A DNA stretch of 64,000 bases from PALSA-693 sp963781155. Lineage in GTDB: Bacteria > Actinomycetota > Acidimicrobiia > Acidimicrobiales > Palsa-688. The stretch spans positions 558,001-622,000 of the forward strand of contig CAWAEC010000014.1 in the NCBI GenBank assembly GCA_963781155.1, written 5' to 3'. A program made the translations under genes and the position numbers. The notes beneath the pieces were generated by a model. It made no database searches. It was not told where the DNA came from and worked only from the letters and a program-made list of their open reading frames with translations. Within the stretch, counting starts at the first letter, position 1, and the number at the start of each line of letters is the position of its first letter. Shown here one piece after another: positions 35,224 to 44,551 of the stretch.

Positions 35224-35943
35224 ATGTCGTCCGCTACCCAGCCCGCCGTGTCATGGGGGATGGCGACCGTTGTGGCCGTTGACCCCGAGGCCTTCAAAGC
35301 CAAGAATCTGCGGCTTCGGCTCTCGCAACCCTCCACCCACCTCGCCGGCCAGCACTACGTGGTCCGCCTGACCGCACCCGATGGTTACACCGCGTTGCGA
35401 TCGTACCCCGTCGTTTCTGCCCCAGATGCGTCGCGGGAGATCGAGCTAACGGTTGAGCGTCTTCCCGCCAGCGAAGTCTCCATGTTTCTCTACGATGAGG
35501 TCCGCCCCGGGGACGAACTCGAGGTGCGGGGCCCGATGGGTGGCTGGTTCGTGTGGCCGGGGGACACGGCCGCGCTGCTCGTTGGAGGAGGCCACTCCGG
35601 AGTGGTGCCCCTGATGTCCATGCTCCGCCAGGCCAGGCGAAGCGGCGCCGCCGATCGCGTTCATCTTGTCCTGTGTGTCGGGACGGCTGCGGGGCTCTAC
35701 TACGCCGACGAACTACCAGGACCCGACACGACAATCATGTATATGTATCAGGCGCCGGCCTCGGATCCGCGGCCGCCTGGCCCTCTCACGGAGCGCGACA
35801 TTCCCCCCATGCCCGAGGGGACGCTCACCTACATCTGCGGCACGTCATCGTTCGCCGACACCGCGACGGATCTTGTCATGAGGGCAGGGATCCCGGCCGA
35901 CCAAATACGGATCGAGCTCCTCTCGCCATCGGGCATCCATTAG
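35224..35943 (+). CDS. Ferredoxin-NADP reductase-like flavin oxidoreductase
   Basis: 239-residue FAD/NAD(P)-binding protein. The FAD domain contains HLAGQHYVVRLTAPDG and the flavin-binding RSYPVVSAP (usual form RxYS). The nucleotide domain has LLVGGGHSGVVPLMSML (usual GGGTGxAPL) and ends with TYICGTSSFADTATDLV (CGxxxM/F-type). No ferredoxin domain is fused, so electrons likely pass to or from a separate partner, as in oxygenase reductases. ATG 35224 is chosen; a run preceding it contains TTACGGTTAAGGTGTAACG, possibly promoter sequence. Confidence 0.82.
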   Translation: MSSATQPAVSWGMATVVAVDPEAFKAKNLRLRLSQPSTHLAGQHYVVRLTAPDGYTALRSYPVVSAPDASREIELTVERLPASEVSMFLYDEVRPGDELEVRGPMGGWFVWPGDTAALLVGGGHSGVVPLMSMLRQARRSGAADRVHLVLCVGTAAGLYYADELPGPDTTIMYMYQAPASDPRPPGPLTERDIPPMPEGTLTYICGTSSFADTATDLVMRAGIPADQIRIELLSPSGIH

Positions 35944-36025
35944 TCCTTTCGCATGTCGAGACCGATGTCGCTGTCCGGTCGGCTGCAGTAGACGAGAACT
36001 TCGCTACGTGCGACCCGACCTGCCC

Positions 36026-36816
36026 CTATTCCAACCGATATCGATAGATGACAACCAAGAGCTCGCCGATCGGGATCTTCGGTACCACCAATACGCGGAA
36101 GTCCCCGGTCTGGCGGTCGTAGTCGCAACCCTCGACCTCGGTTTCGCCCACGCCGAGTGGCCCCCTCGGCACCTCGCCCAGGCAGGTGACGGTCCCCTTG
36201 CGGTCAGATCCGTCCAGGGGTGCGTCGAGCTCGATCTGGAGGAGTTGCTGAGGTACCGGCCAGCCACACTGGCCCGGCGAGAGATCGTCGGTGGAACAGA
36301 CGATGGTCCGGTCGTCGATAAACGCCGCGCCTTGGACGTTACGAACGCACCGGTTCAGGTTCACCGACGCAGCGAGCGGTACACCGGCCGCCGGCTCTGT
36401 GGCAAGCGGGTTGAGCACAGGGGTTGGATAGACGAGCAATCGGTTCATCGTGAACCACTCGCCGGAGACCATCCAGCGGCCACCGGGCGCCACTGCGACG
36501 TAGGAGTTATTGGAGAGTTCGGATGGTCGGATTATCACGTCCAGCATATGAAGAAAGTCCGACCGATGGCCGGATGGATCGGTGGCCGTGAACAGCTTTG
36601 CGTCAGGATGACCCTGGAAACAGTCAAAGATATAGCCTGACGCCGAGTCGGGATCGCCAATGTGATCCCACCCCGCGGCTCGCAGGTCGGGCGGACCGAA
36701 CTGCCTCCCCGGAAGACCAGATGGGAACCGCCGCCGGGTGCGACCACGGTGGTCAAACCCTGGTCGGCACCGTTGCGGATCCGCCAGGACTTGCCAGCGA
36801 GGGTCCAACCCGGCAC
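36026..36816 (-). CDS. Hypothetical protein, split by a -1 frameshift in a G run
   Basis: I do not recognise the family. The C-terminal frame reads DHIGDPDSASGYIFDCFQG, SELSNNSYVAVAPGGRWMVSGEW and GAAFIDDRTIVCSTDD, suggestive of a beta-propeller-like or surface-binding protein. The N-terminal frame reads PGWTLAGKSWRIRNGADQGL and VVAPGGGSHLVFRG. They join if CCGGGGAGG had one more G (about 36712), giving LVFRGRQFGPPDLRAAGWDH. No signal peptide is visible, and the best start (GTG 36816) is weak, so the N-terminus may be truncated. It follows the LLM gene on the same strand. Confidence 0.5.
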
Positions 36817-36859
36817 AGCCGGGAGACTAACCGAGATTCGGGCCGCCAGCAGATGGCTG

Positions 36860-37813
36860 TCATTTGGGCGGCATCCGCGGCGACAGCTGACGCAGTACCG
36901 GTAGCTGCTCCAGGTACTGCTCCAGGACGTCGTCATTCCACGGAGCCCGCAGGGCCACGTTCACGCCCTGCGCGCCGGCGTCGATATAGCGCTGCACCTG
37001 CTCGGCAACGGCGTCAGGGGGACCACAGATGGCACCGTCGCGTACCATGGGTGCCATCGGCCCCCAGCCCTGCCGGGCGATTACATCTTCGGTCGACGTG
37101 CCGTCATCGGAGAGGGCGAAGATCACGTTCACGGTGCGACGGATCGTCGCCGGGTCGCGTCCGGACGATTGGCAGTGGTCGTCAAGCACCCCCATCAAGT
37201 GACGATATCGCTCGGCCGATACATAGGCTGCGTTCCAGCCGTCCGCGTACTGGGCTGCGATGCGAAGCGTGCGGCGCTCGCCCGTTCCGCCCACCCAAAT
37301 CGGCAGACGGGACTGGAGCGGTGGGGGTCGGCACGAGGCATCCTGAGTGCGGAAATACCGGCCGGTGTGCGTCGTCCGGGGTTCGGTGAGAAGGCTGCGA
37401 ATGAGCGGGACCGCCTCTTCGAGCATGTCGAGGCGTTGCCCGGTGGCCGGAAAGTCGTATCCGTACGCCTCGGCTTCCCACTGGTGCCAGCCCGCGCCGA
37501 GCCCCAACTCGAATCGGCCATTGGAAATGTGGTCGATGGTCGTCGCCGCCTTGGCCAATAGCCCAGGATTCCGGTATCCGACGCAGAAGACCAGGCAGCC
37601 GAGCCGAGCTCGGCGTGTATCGGCGGCAAGCGCGCCCAAGGTAGCCACGGCCTCGAAATGGTCGACGGTACCGCCCGCCGGTGGTGCTTCGTAGAAGTGG
37701 TCCCAGACCGAGATCCAGTCCGCGCCGGCGTCATCGAGCCTGCGCCACAGCGCCCGCAACCGGGACATGGGCAGGTTTTGTTGGCCGATGTGCACCCCGA
37801 GGGAGACGCTCAC
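36860..37813 (-). CDS. LLM-class F420-dependent oxidoreductase
   Basis: 317-residue luciferase-like TIM-barrel enzyme. Blocks are GVHIGQQNLPMSRLRALW at the N-terminus, WISVWDHFYEAPP (conserved Asp-His of the active site), LGCLVFCVGYRNPGLLAKAATTIDHISNGRFELGLGAGWHQWEAEAYG (from about 70 to 118) and GTGERRTLRIAAQYADGWN. The DHISNGRFELGLGAGW signature is typical of F420-dependent LLM proteins. Probably oxidises or reduces a small organic molecule with coenzyme F420. It lies between the fused CoA transferase and an unknown gene, and may serve the same catabolic route. Confidence 0.86.
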   Translation of the reverse strand: MSVSLGVHIGQQNLPMSRLRALWRRLDDAGADWISVWDHFYEAPPAGGTVDHFEAVATLGALAADTRRARLGCLVFCVGYRNPGLLAKAATTIDHISNGRFELGLGAGWHQWEAEAYGYDFPATGQRLDMLEEAVPLIRSLLTEPRTTHTGRYFRTQDASCRPPPLQSRLPIWVGGTGERRTLRIAAQYADGWNAAYVSAERYRHLMGVLDDHCQSSGRDPATIRRTVNVIFALSDDGTSTEDVIARQGWGPMAPMVRDGAICGPPDAVAEQVQRYIDAGAQGVNVALRAPWNDDVLEQYLEQLPVLRQLSPRMPPK

Positions 37814-37925
37814 GGAATTAACCTAACGGACAGCTCCGCTTCTCGCCACGGGCCCTCGACGAGGCGCGGCCGGTGGCACCCGAGGAGAATCGTCGCACCG
37901 AATACCGCGATCTTCGGTGGTTCGT

Positions 37926-40205
37926 CTACCAGGCCACCACGCTGGAGGCTCGCAGCTCGTCGATCTCCGTGTGGGAATAGCCGATTTCCTCGAGTACCTC
38001 TTTGGTATCGGCACCGATGATAGGCGGTGCCCTCCGAATGCGGCCGGGCGTGTCGGACAGGTGGACGAAGGTGCCCGGCTGCTCCAGCCGGCCCCACACC
38101 GGATGGTCGTACGCGACCACCCATCCATTCTCGATGGCGTCGGGGTCGTCGTACCAATCGTTCTTACGGTCCCGGGCCAGCTCGCATGGGACGCCGGCGG
38201 CGTCCAGACGATTGAACCAGGTTGACGAGGCGGCGCTTTTGAAGCGTTCCTCCAGGGCGGCTTCGATCCCGGGGTCGTCGCATTCGGTCGAGTCAACCCC
38301 GGTCACCTGGAGCAGTTGGCGGCGCTGATCGGGGCTCACGGCCGCTACGCAAAGCCAGTCGTCGGCGGCTTCGTACAGGCGGTAGTAGGGACCGAAGCCG
38401 GTCTGCCGGCGATCAAGATGGGGGCGACGGGGCAACGAGTCCGGGCCGAGAAAGGCGTCAGACGCGAGCAGCATCCCCGCGTTCAGGATGTTCGTCTCGA
38501 CTGCCTGGCCGACGCCGGTGCGCTCCCGCTGGTACAGCGCCTGCAGGACGCCGATCACGGTGAGCATCGCGGTGGTGGCGTCGGCCATTCCGAAGCGGTA
38601 CCAGGTGGGATGCCCGCCGTTGGGGGTGGCGCCCTGTTCGTACTCCAGCCCGCACAGAGATTGGGCCATTTGGTCGACCCCCGGCCAGTGGGCCAACGGG
38701 CCGGTGTTGCCATAGCCAGTGAGGTGGCAAAAGACGATCCGGGGATTGATGGCCTTTACCTGCTCATACCCGAAGCCGAGGCGCTCTGCCACGCCAGTCC
38801 GCAAGTTGTAGTGGATCACGTCCGCGGAGGCGATCAGCCTGCTCGCAATTTGCCGACCTTCCGATGCCTTCAGGTCGACACAGATGCAGCGCTTTCCCCT
38901 CGCCGACGACACCCATGTCGATTCCCCGGTCTGCCCCGCACGCGCCAACGGCTGGATCGTGATGACGTCTGCACCCAGATCGCCCAGGATCATCGCTCCG
39001 AACGGGCCCGCCACTGCGGTGCCGAAATCGAGAACCCGGACTCCCTCCAGGGCATGAGCCAGACGACCCGGGGACGTCGCCCCGCCTCGGACAGAGCCCG
39101 GTTGCGTGCGCGGGAGGGACGCGAGCACCGCATCTGTATGCTCTCCGATCCCCGGTGGAGGGCAGGGTGGGGGCTCGTCGTGGTATTCGAGGTGGTACGT
39201 GTGCCCGACCTGTGTCACCGGGCCCACGCCGGGGAACTCGATGGTGGTGACCGCTCGGTTGTGCACTAACTGCGGGTGCTCAAGCGCCGCCTCCGCCGGT
39301 TGCACGGGCTGACAGGCGACGTCGTTCTGCTGGAGCAGCCGCACCCATTCGTCCCGGGGCCTTTGCAGGTACATCTGAGCCAGTGCTCCAAAATAGGCAG
39401 CCCGTGTCTCCCGATCCGGCGCCATCATCCCGGGTCCCAGGCTGTCAGGATCTCGCCCGACGTAGGCCAGGGCCAGCGGGACACCTTGCGGCATCGGGTG
39501 GAGCCAGGCGCCGTCGCTGGCCTCGAAACAAGGTGTCGGTCCGAGCTCCCTGAACTTCCACAGCGAGACGAGCTCCTCGTTCGGCTTCGACGCCCGTTTC
39601 CACATCTGCGTGGTCCAGAGCAAGGCTCCCTGCATGAGTGAGGTTTCCACCCACTGACCCCGGTCGGTGATCTCCCTGGCCCGGAGTGCCGCGCTGATGC
39701 CCGTGACGGCCAGCAAGGCCGCGCCGAAGCTCGGGAGCTGGAGGTGGAGAAAGATGGGACCGTCGCGGAGTCCCGGCTGCTCGTACTGGAGCCCCGAACG
39801 GGCCTGGACCAAGGCGTCGTAGCCCGGGCGGGCGCTCGAAGTCCCTTTGCGGCCGTACGCGGTGATCGAGCACGCGATCAGGCGGGGGTGGCGGGCCAGC
39901 TCAGATTCGACGTCAAAGCCCAGCTTCGTGAGAGTCCCGGGTGCAAAGCTCTCGACCAGAACATCCGCGCCGGCGACGAGTTCGGCCAAGCACGCTGAGC
40001 CGGCCTCGTCTTGAAGATTCAGCACCACGCTCTGCCTGCCCCGGTTCCAGACCGCATACCCAGGGATGGTGCGGAATGGATCCCCGCCGGGCGGTTCGAT
40101 TTTGATCACCTCGGCGCCGTAGTCCGCGAGAAGCATGTTCGTGACCGCACCAGCGGTACCCCACGACAGGTCGATAACGCGCACACCATCCAGTACGGGG
40201 GCCAC
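37926..40205 (-). CDS. Fused two-domain CaiB/BaiF (family III) CoA transferase
   Basis: 759 residues, about twice the usual 400, made of two tandem family III CoA-transferase domains. Domain 1 starts PVLDGVRVIDLSWGTAGAVTNMLLADYGAEVIKIEPPGGDPFR; domain 2 starts at about residue 385 with LEGVRVLDFGTAVAGPFGAMILGDLGADVITIQPL. Both keep the NLQDEAGSACLAELVAGADVLVE / DLKASEGRQIASRLIASADVIHY type of second motif. Family enzymes move CoA between carboxylic acids through an Asp-linked intermediate. Domain 1 has CSITAYG and domain 2 has CHLTGYGNTGP. Probably acts in degradation of an aromatic, terpenoid or steroid acid. Confidence 0.88.
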   Translation of the reverse strand: MAPVLDGVRVIDLSWGTAGAVTNMLLADYGAEVIKIEPPGGDPFRTIPGYAVWNRGRQSVVLNLQDEAGSACLAELVAGADVLVESFAPGTLTKLGFDVESELARHPRLIACSITAYGRKGTSSARPGYDALVQARSGLQYEQPGLRDGPIFLHLQLPSFGAALLAVTGISAALRAREITDRGQWVETSLMQGALLWTTQMWKRASKPNEELVSLWKFRELGPTPCFEASDGAWLHPMPQGVPLALAYVGRDPDSLGPGMMAPDRETRAAYFGALAQMYLQRPRDEWVRLLQQNDVACQPVQPAEAALEHPQLVHNRAVTTIEFPGVGPVTQVGHTYHLEYHDEPPPCPPPGIGEHTDAVLASLPRTQPGSVRGGATSPGRLAHALEGVRVLDFGTAVAGPFGAMILGDLGADVITIQPLARAGQTGESTWVSSARGKRCICVDLKASEGRQIASRLIASADVIHYNLRTGVAERLGFGYEQVKAINPRIVFCHLTGYGNTGPLAHWPGVDQMAQSLCGLEYEQGATPNGGHPTWYRFGMADATTAMLTVIGVLQALYQRERTGVGQAVETNILNAGMLLASDAFLGPDSLPRRPHLDRRQTGFGPYYRLYEAADDWLCVAAVSPDQRRQLLQVTGVDSTECDDPGIEAALEERFKSAASSTWFNRLDAAGVPCELARDRKNDWYDDPDAIENGWVVAYDHPVWGRLEQPGTFVHLSDTPGRIRRAPPIIGADTKEVLEEIGYSHTEIDELRASSVVAW

Positions 40206-40322
40206 AGTCCGTCAGAGCCCAGGAACGGAACGGAATGGGAAGCGGGTCACGGCGTCAGACACAAAAAGGACCCTATGGGCCCAGCCGGCGGCACGCAACC
40301 AGTGTCACCAGGCCAGCACGGA

Positions 40323-41150
40323 TCAACGACGACGGTTAGGGCGCGACTGGTCGGGGTCGAGCGGTTCACCGTGGGCGGCATTGGCGTCGCCCCGCCGCCA
40401 GTAGGCCTTGGCGTCAATGGCTGAACGGTCGAATCCGCGGGCGACCAGCGCGGTCGTCACCGCTCGCACCATTTTCATCTCGCCGGCCACGTAGGCACGC
40501 CCCTGTCCCGACGGGAAGGTGACCTGCTCTGCTGCCGTCACCAAGCGGGCGGCGCCACCGGGCTCGGCGTCGCCGCGCTCGATCCATTTGATGTCCACGG
40601 TTTGATCGGTGGCGAGCTCGGGATCATGCCCCCTGACGTGCTGGGGCAGTTCGACCACCATGACCCCGGGCACGGCTGCGGGCAGAGACTCCGCCATGAT
40701 CGACATGCCGGGAAGTGCCGTCTCGTCCCCGATGAACAGATGCCAGGCGGCAGTCTCGTCGAGCACGACCTTTCCGCGGGGTCCGATGGCGTCCATGCTG
40801 TGTCCGGGGGCGGCGGCGGCGGCCCACCGGGCGCCCGGACCGTCGCCGTGCAGCACCATGTCGATTGTGACCGTGGCCTTCTCCGGATTGGCATTTCGGA
40901 TGGTGTAGCGCCGGTTTGTGATGAACTCGTCCGGTCCCGGGATTCGCATCATGAGATCCTGGCCGGGCCGAAAGTCGAGTTGTTCGAGGTCGGGGCCGCC
41001 GAAGGTGACCCGGCGGTAGTCGTCGGTGATGGCGGTAACGGTTGAGACGGTGAGCCGCCATAAGGCGGCGTCAGCTAAGGGGCTGCCCGGTCTACCGACC
41101 AGTGCCAGGATCGGATCATCAAGCTGACTTGCGGAGCGAGGGGGGTTCAC
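40323..41150 (-). CDS. Siderophore-interacting protein (FAD-binding ferric-siderophore reductase type)
   Basis: 275-residue flavoprotein of the ViuB/SIP family. The FAD-binding domain contains YRRVTFGGPDLEQLDFRPGQDLMMRI and NRRYTIRNANP (RxYT/S flavin motif). The nucleotide-binding part has WHLFIGDETALPGMSIMAESLP (the family GDETALPA signature) and GRAYVAGEMKMVRAVTTALV, ending with KAYWRRGDANAAHGEP (YWRxG signature). Likely releases iron from siderophores by reduction with NAD(P)H. Divergent from the padR gene, whose operator lies between them. Confidence 0.88.
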   Translation of the reverse strand: MNPPRSASQLDDPILALVGRPGSPLADAALWRLTVSTVTAITDDYRRVTFGGPDLEQLDFRPGQDLMMRIPGPDEFITNRRYTIRNANPEKATVTIDMVLHGDGPGARWAAAAAPGHSMDAIGPRGKVVLDETAAWHLFIGDETALPGMSIMAESLPAAVPGVMVVELPQHVRGHDPELATDQTVDIKWIERGDAEPGGAARLVTAAEQVTFPSGQGRAYVAGEMKMVRAVTTALVARGFDRSAIDAKAYWRRGDANAAHGEPLDPDQSRPNRRR

Positions 41151-41248
41151 TGAGCTGCCTTTCAGATTGGGAACGCGGTCCGGTAACCCCCAGCGCGTCC
41201 ATCACGCTTCGTGGTGGACAAACCTCGGTGGTACGCTATGTGGGTGAC

Positions 41249-41266
41249 TGTAACATGATACTTACA
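41249..41266. promoter_or_regulatory. Dyad TGTAA-N8-TTACA in the sip/padR divergent promoter
   Basis: TGTAA (41249-41253) and TTACA (41262-41266) form an inverted repeat inside an unusually AT-rich patch between the divergent siderophore-interacting and PadR genes. PadR proteins commonly bind dyads with ATGTA/TACAT-type arms, so this is a likely PadR operator controlling both genes (inference). Confidence 0.5.
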
Positions 41267-41321
41267 CGATATATCGGGTTTGTGTCAAGCACACTTTGGG
41301 TCCCCTCCTCGCCGGCTAGCC

Positions 41322-41825
41322 ATGTCCACGCCGAGGCTCTCCATGGATGACTCAGCGAAGTCGGCATTCGGTGCCGAGCACGGCCCGGGCGGCCGCGTGC
41401 GCCGGGGGGACGTACGAAATTTCCTCCTCGCCGCGTTGCTGTCAGGTCCCGCACATGGGTACGAGCTCATGCGCCGGCTCGAAGAGAAAAGCGGTGGTCG
41501 CTGGCGACCGAGTCCGGGGTCGCTGTACCCCAGCCTGCAGATGCTCGAGGAGCAAGGCCTGCTCCTTTCGAGAGAGGCCGAAGGACGGAAGGTCTACGAA
41601 CTCACGCCCGAAGGCCGGGAACAGGCTGATGCCAGACTACTGCGGAGCTTGGCACGCGAGGATAAGTCAGGCGAGCAGAAACACGCCCTCCGCGACGCAG
41701 TGGGCCAACTCCACCTTGCTGCCAAACAAGTAGGGGTCGCGGGCGATCCCACCCAGATCGAGCAAGCGGTGGAGATCATCCAGACTGCCCGCCGAGCCTT
41801 ATACCAGCTACTGGCATCGCAATGA
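41322..41825 (+). CDS. PadR-family transcriptional regulator
   Basis: 167-residue winged-helix regulator. The DNA-binding domain reads NFLLAALLSGPAHGYELMRRL, RWRPSPGSLYPSLQMLEEQGLL and GRKVYELTPEGRE, the standard PadR N-terminal pattern (GPxHGYEL, SPGSLYPxLxxLExxGL). A short C-terminal helical dimerisation region follows. ATG 41322 or 41343 are both possible starts. Divergent from the siderophore-interacting protein gene; probably represses itself and that neighbour through the dyad at 41249-41266. Confidence 0.88.
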   Translation: MSTPRLSMDDSAKSAFGAEHGPGGRVRRGDVRNFLLAALLSGPAHGYELMRRLEEKSGGRWRPSPGSLYPSLQMLEEQGLLLSREAEGRKVYELTPEGREQADARLLRSLAREDKSGEQKHALRDAVGQLHLAAKQVGVAGDPTQIEQAVEIIQTARRALYQLLASQ

Positions 41826-41895
41826 CATTGCTCGCGGTCGTCCGGCACAGCTTCCCTCGAATGCTCGGACCCGACAACTGCCCGCTGTCAGTCGT

Positions 41896-42855
41896 TTACA
41901 AGCCGGACACGAGCTCGGCCACGATTTCTGCGGCTGATTGTGGCCGTCGGGCGAGCGCAACGCTCTGCCCGGCAAACATTGAGAGCGCTTCGATATCACC
42001 GGTGGTACCGACCATCGGCGCTCCAGGCTCGTATCGGAGGATTGCTTCGCCGGAGCCGAAGTGCGCGATGACATCGCCCTCTCCTGGACGACTCCCCGGT
42101 GGGGGCCGGCCCGCAGCCTCCCAGACCTCGGCCGTCGAGTTGTGAAGGGCGCGGTGCGGCGCGTCCGGCCACCCGACCTCATACAGGTTGGCGTACCACT
42201 CCGCATCGGTCTCAGCCGCATTCATCAGACGACGGCGATACTCCTCGTGGACGGGCATCTCCTCGGCGAACAAAAACCGGGTACCCAGCCACGCCGCTTC
42301 AGCTCCCAGCGCGAGCACCGCAGCGACTCCTCGAGCGTCTCCGATCCCGCCGGCCGCGATCACCGGTACGGGCGCCACCGCGTCGACGACAGCCGGCACC
42401 AAGGGAAGCGTCGCAACTTGACTCCACACGTGTCCGCCGGCTTCCCAACCCTGCGCCACGACGACATCAACTCCGCTGGCGGTAGCCCGCCGCGCCTGTT
42501 CAGCGCTGCCGACCGTGTGCAAAACAAGTCCGTTCGCGTCGTGGACCTGCTCGACGTAACCGGCAGGATCGCCCCACATCAGCGACACAATGCGCAACCC
42601 GGCTTCCAGGGCCTCGTCAAGACGGCGGTGCTGATCGGAGTTGAGAATCAGATTGCCGCCAAACGGACGATCGGTGAGCGCCGCTGTCTCACGGACCGGG
42701 TCTCCGGCGGGAGTGGACCACGTGAGCGCCAACATGCCGAGCGCTCCAGCATCAGAGACCGCTGCCGCCAGTTGTGGCACCGCCGACATGGGCGCCTGGA
42801 CGATCGGCTGCTCAATCCCGAGCAGTTCACATACCGGCGTTCGCATCGACACCAC
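41896..42855 (-). CDS. Nitronate monooxygenase (2-nitropropane dioxygenase-like)
   Basis: 319-residue FMN-dependent TIM-barrel enzyme. It opens with IEQPIVQAPMSAVPQLAAAVSDAGALGML (the NMO QAPM motif), and continues with VVVAQGWEAGGH (FMN phosphate/His motif), VPVIAAGGIGDARGVAAVLALGAEAAWLGTRFLFAEE (from about 170 to 206). The GGI and GTRF elements bind FMN. Family members oxidise alkyl nitronates or act as quinone reductases. GTG 42855 follows AAGGAG closely; an ATG at 42846 is also possible. Convergent with padR. Confidence 0.85.
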   Translation of the reverse strand: MVSMRTPVCELLGIEQPIVQAPMSAVPQLAAAVSDAGALGMLALTWSTPAGDPVRETAALTDRPFGGNLILNSDQHRRLDEALEAGLRIVSLMWGDPAGYVEQVHDANGLVLHTVGSAEQARRATASGVDVVVAQGWEAGGHVWSQVATLPLVPAVVDAVAPVPVIAAGGIGDARGVAAVLALGAEAAWLGTRFLFAEEMPVHEEYRRRLMNAAETDAEWYANLYEVGWPDAPHRALHNSTAEVWEAAGRPPPGSRPGEGDVIAHFGSGEAILRYEPGAPMVGTTGDIEALSMFAGQSVALARRPQSAAEIVAELVSGL

Positions 42856-42896
42856 CTACTCCTTCGTTCCAGCGGGCTGCACGAGCAAGCAGTTCG

Positions 42897-43499
42897 CTAT
42901 GACTCGTACGACGTCGGCATCGACTGACTTTCCCGCTTGTTCCACCCGTGAAAGTTCGAGTAGTCGCCCGCATCCCAGGCCTCGCGCAGTCCCGGCTTGC
43001 TCAGGTCCCAGTCGGGTCGCATCTCGCTCGACACGGCACGCAAGTCGCGCCAGAGCTCGTAGAACGATGGGCGCCCCCAGAACCAGTACCCGTTGTAGAT
43101 GCTGTGAACCACCAGTCCCCGTTTCAGCACCAACGTGTGGGGGATCATCGGATCGTGCTCCGGGTCGGTGTACTCCTGGATGTCGAGATCTTTCTGAATC
43201 GTTCGACCGGGATCGGAGAGGAAGGTCCATTCGGCGCCAACTGACGCACGGAACTCCTGTGTCGCGTGATGGTCGTCGGTCGAGATCGTGACGATCCCGG
43301 TATAGGCAACCGCGACCTTGGAGTAGTTGGCCGCGAGTTCCAGGTGCTGCTGGTGCTCCTTCGGACAGTAATTGCCCCGCGCCAATGTGAGGACCAGCGG
43401 GTCGTCGCCCTGGAGCTCGCTGAGCTTGCGCACCGTGTTGGTGTGATCCGGTAGGGCATAGTCAGGGAATGTGCCGCCAGGTGTGATATCGGATCGCAC
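42897..43499 (-). CDS. Peroxiredoxin-like (AhpC/TSA) protein
   Basis: 200-residue thioredoxin-fold protein. The N-terminus has GGTFPDYALPDHTNTVRKLSEL, then LVLTLARGNYCPKEHQQHLEL, which carries a single cysteine in the peroxidatic position (usual PxxxT/SxxC is altered to ARGNYC). VAYTGIVTISTDDHHATQEF and WTFLSDPGRTIQKDLDI follow the family pattern. No resolving cysteine is obvious, so it may work as a 1-Cys peroxiredoxin or a non-catalytic relative. Same strand as the nitronate monooxygenase and 40 bases upstream, probably co-transcribed. Confidence 0.75.
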   Translation of the reverse strand: MRSDITPGGTFPDYALPDHTNTVRKLSELQGDDPLVLTLARGNYCPKEHQQHLELAANYSKVAVAYTGIVTISTDDHHATQEFRASVGAEWTFLSDPGRTIQKDLDIQEYTDPEHDPMIPHTLVLKRGLVVHSIYNGYWFWGRPSFYELWRDLRAVSSEMRPDWDLSKPGLREAWDAGDYSNFHGWNKRESQSMPTSYES

Positions 43500-43704
43500 G
43501 GGTCACCGTCACTTTCTTTGCGTCAAGCACGCAAGCTTCGCGGTGGAGTCGACACTGTCCTGCCGAGCAACGGCCAAGCCTGTCGTCAAACGGTAATCCA
43601 TCGCGACGCCACGTTATCTCGTGCCAGCACCCCTCGCCGACAAAGGGGGCGTCCTCCGGGCGGTGGCTCGAATGCGGGATAAATGGCGCCGGCCCCTTGG
43701 GCCA

Positions 43705-44534
43705 TCACGAGGTTTCGAAGGGTGGTTCGACGTCGTCATACATACGGACCGCAGCCAGAAGACCGTCCGGACTGCGTTCGTAGACGCCGATTCCTGCCTG
43801 CGCCGGCAGGTTGCGGCTACCCCAACGGAGGCAGTTGTATTCCACGGCGCAGCGCACGCCGTCGTCGGTCACCGTGCAGCGCTGTAGACCCACGCCTCCA
43901 CCCGCGCTGAAGCACGTCGCGAAGAACGAGCGGAGCTCGTGGACGCCGCGGTGCGTGTTGTGTGGCCCGATGGGTTCGCGGAAATACCCATCCGGTGCAA
44001 AGGTGTCCACGATCGCTTCGATGTCGCCCGCGTCGAGGGCGTCCTGGTACCGGCCGACCACATCCCCGGGCGGCCCGTCCCCGCTCTCGAGTATCGGAGG
44101 CCTGAGGTGACGCTCTCCGTCGACGGGCCATTGGCTGCCGTAGGTGCGGAACACTACCGACCTGTCGTTCGGGGATTCGGCGACGACTGCTATCGGCCAA
44201 GCCAATGTCGTTTCGTCACCGGCCAAGTGGGCCAGGAGTTCCACCACGGCCCGGCTGCCGACGACGGTGGAGGCAACGGTCTCAATACGGGCATGCCGAT
44301 CCGTCAGCCAGGCTTGATTTTCGTGGACGAATCGCCGCAGCCGCCTATGGCCGCGGATCTCCCCTGCCGCGGGTCGTAGATCACCACCTGGCCAGGCCAC
44401 ACATCCTCCAACGCGTGAGTGTCACCCTTGTTCAGTGCGTCGAAATACTGCGCCACGGGATCAGCCAGACCTGCCGCACGGGTCTGCCTCCGTGCCAGCG
44501 CTGCGGCATTGGCGAAGTCCGGAAACCATGGCAT
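43705..44534 (-). CDS. Tandem NTF2/SnoaL-like domain protein, split by a -1 frameshift in a G run
   Basis: About 276 residues when joined, with two consecutive SnoaL/NTF2-like cone domains. Domain 1 has DPVAQYFDALNKGDTHALEDVWP and, after the frame change, GHRRLRRFVHENQAWL. Domain 2 has DVVGRYQDALDAGDIEAIVDTFAPDGYFREP and GVHELRSFFATCFSAGGG. The frames join if CAGGGGAGATC had five Gs (near 44366), giving DPRQGEIRGHRRL. ATG 44534 has a near-consensus AGGAGG site 6 bases upstream, so a translated gene is expected. Such proteins bind or isomerise small hydrophobic ligands. Exact role unknown. Confidence 0.72.
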
Positions 44535-44551
44535 CTCAACCTCCTGGTGGC

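Noticed and set aside
38316..39269. Long plus-strand frame inside the CoA transferase
   Set aside because: Antisense to a clear two-domain CoA transferase; composition typical of a shadow frame.
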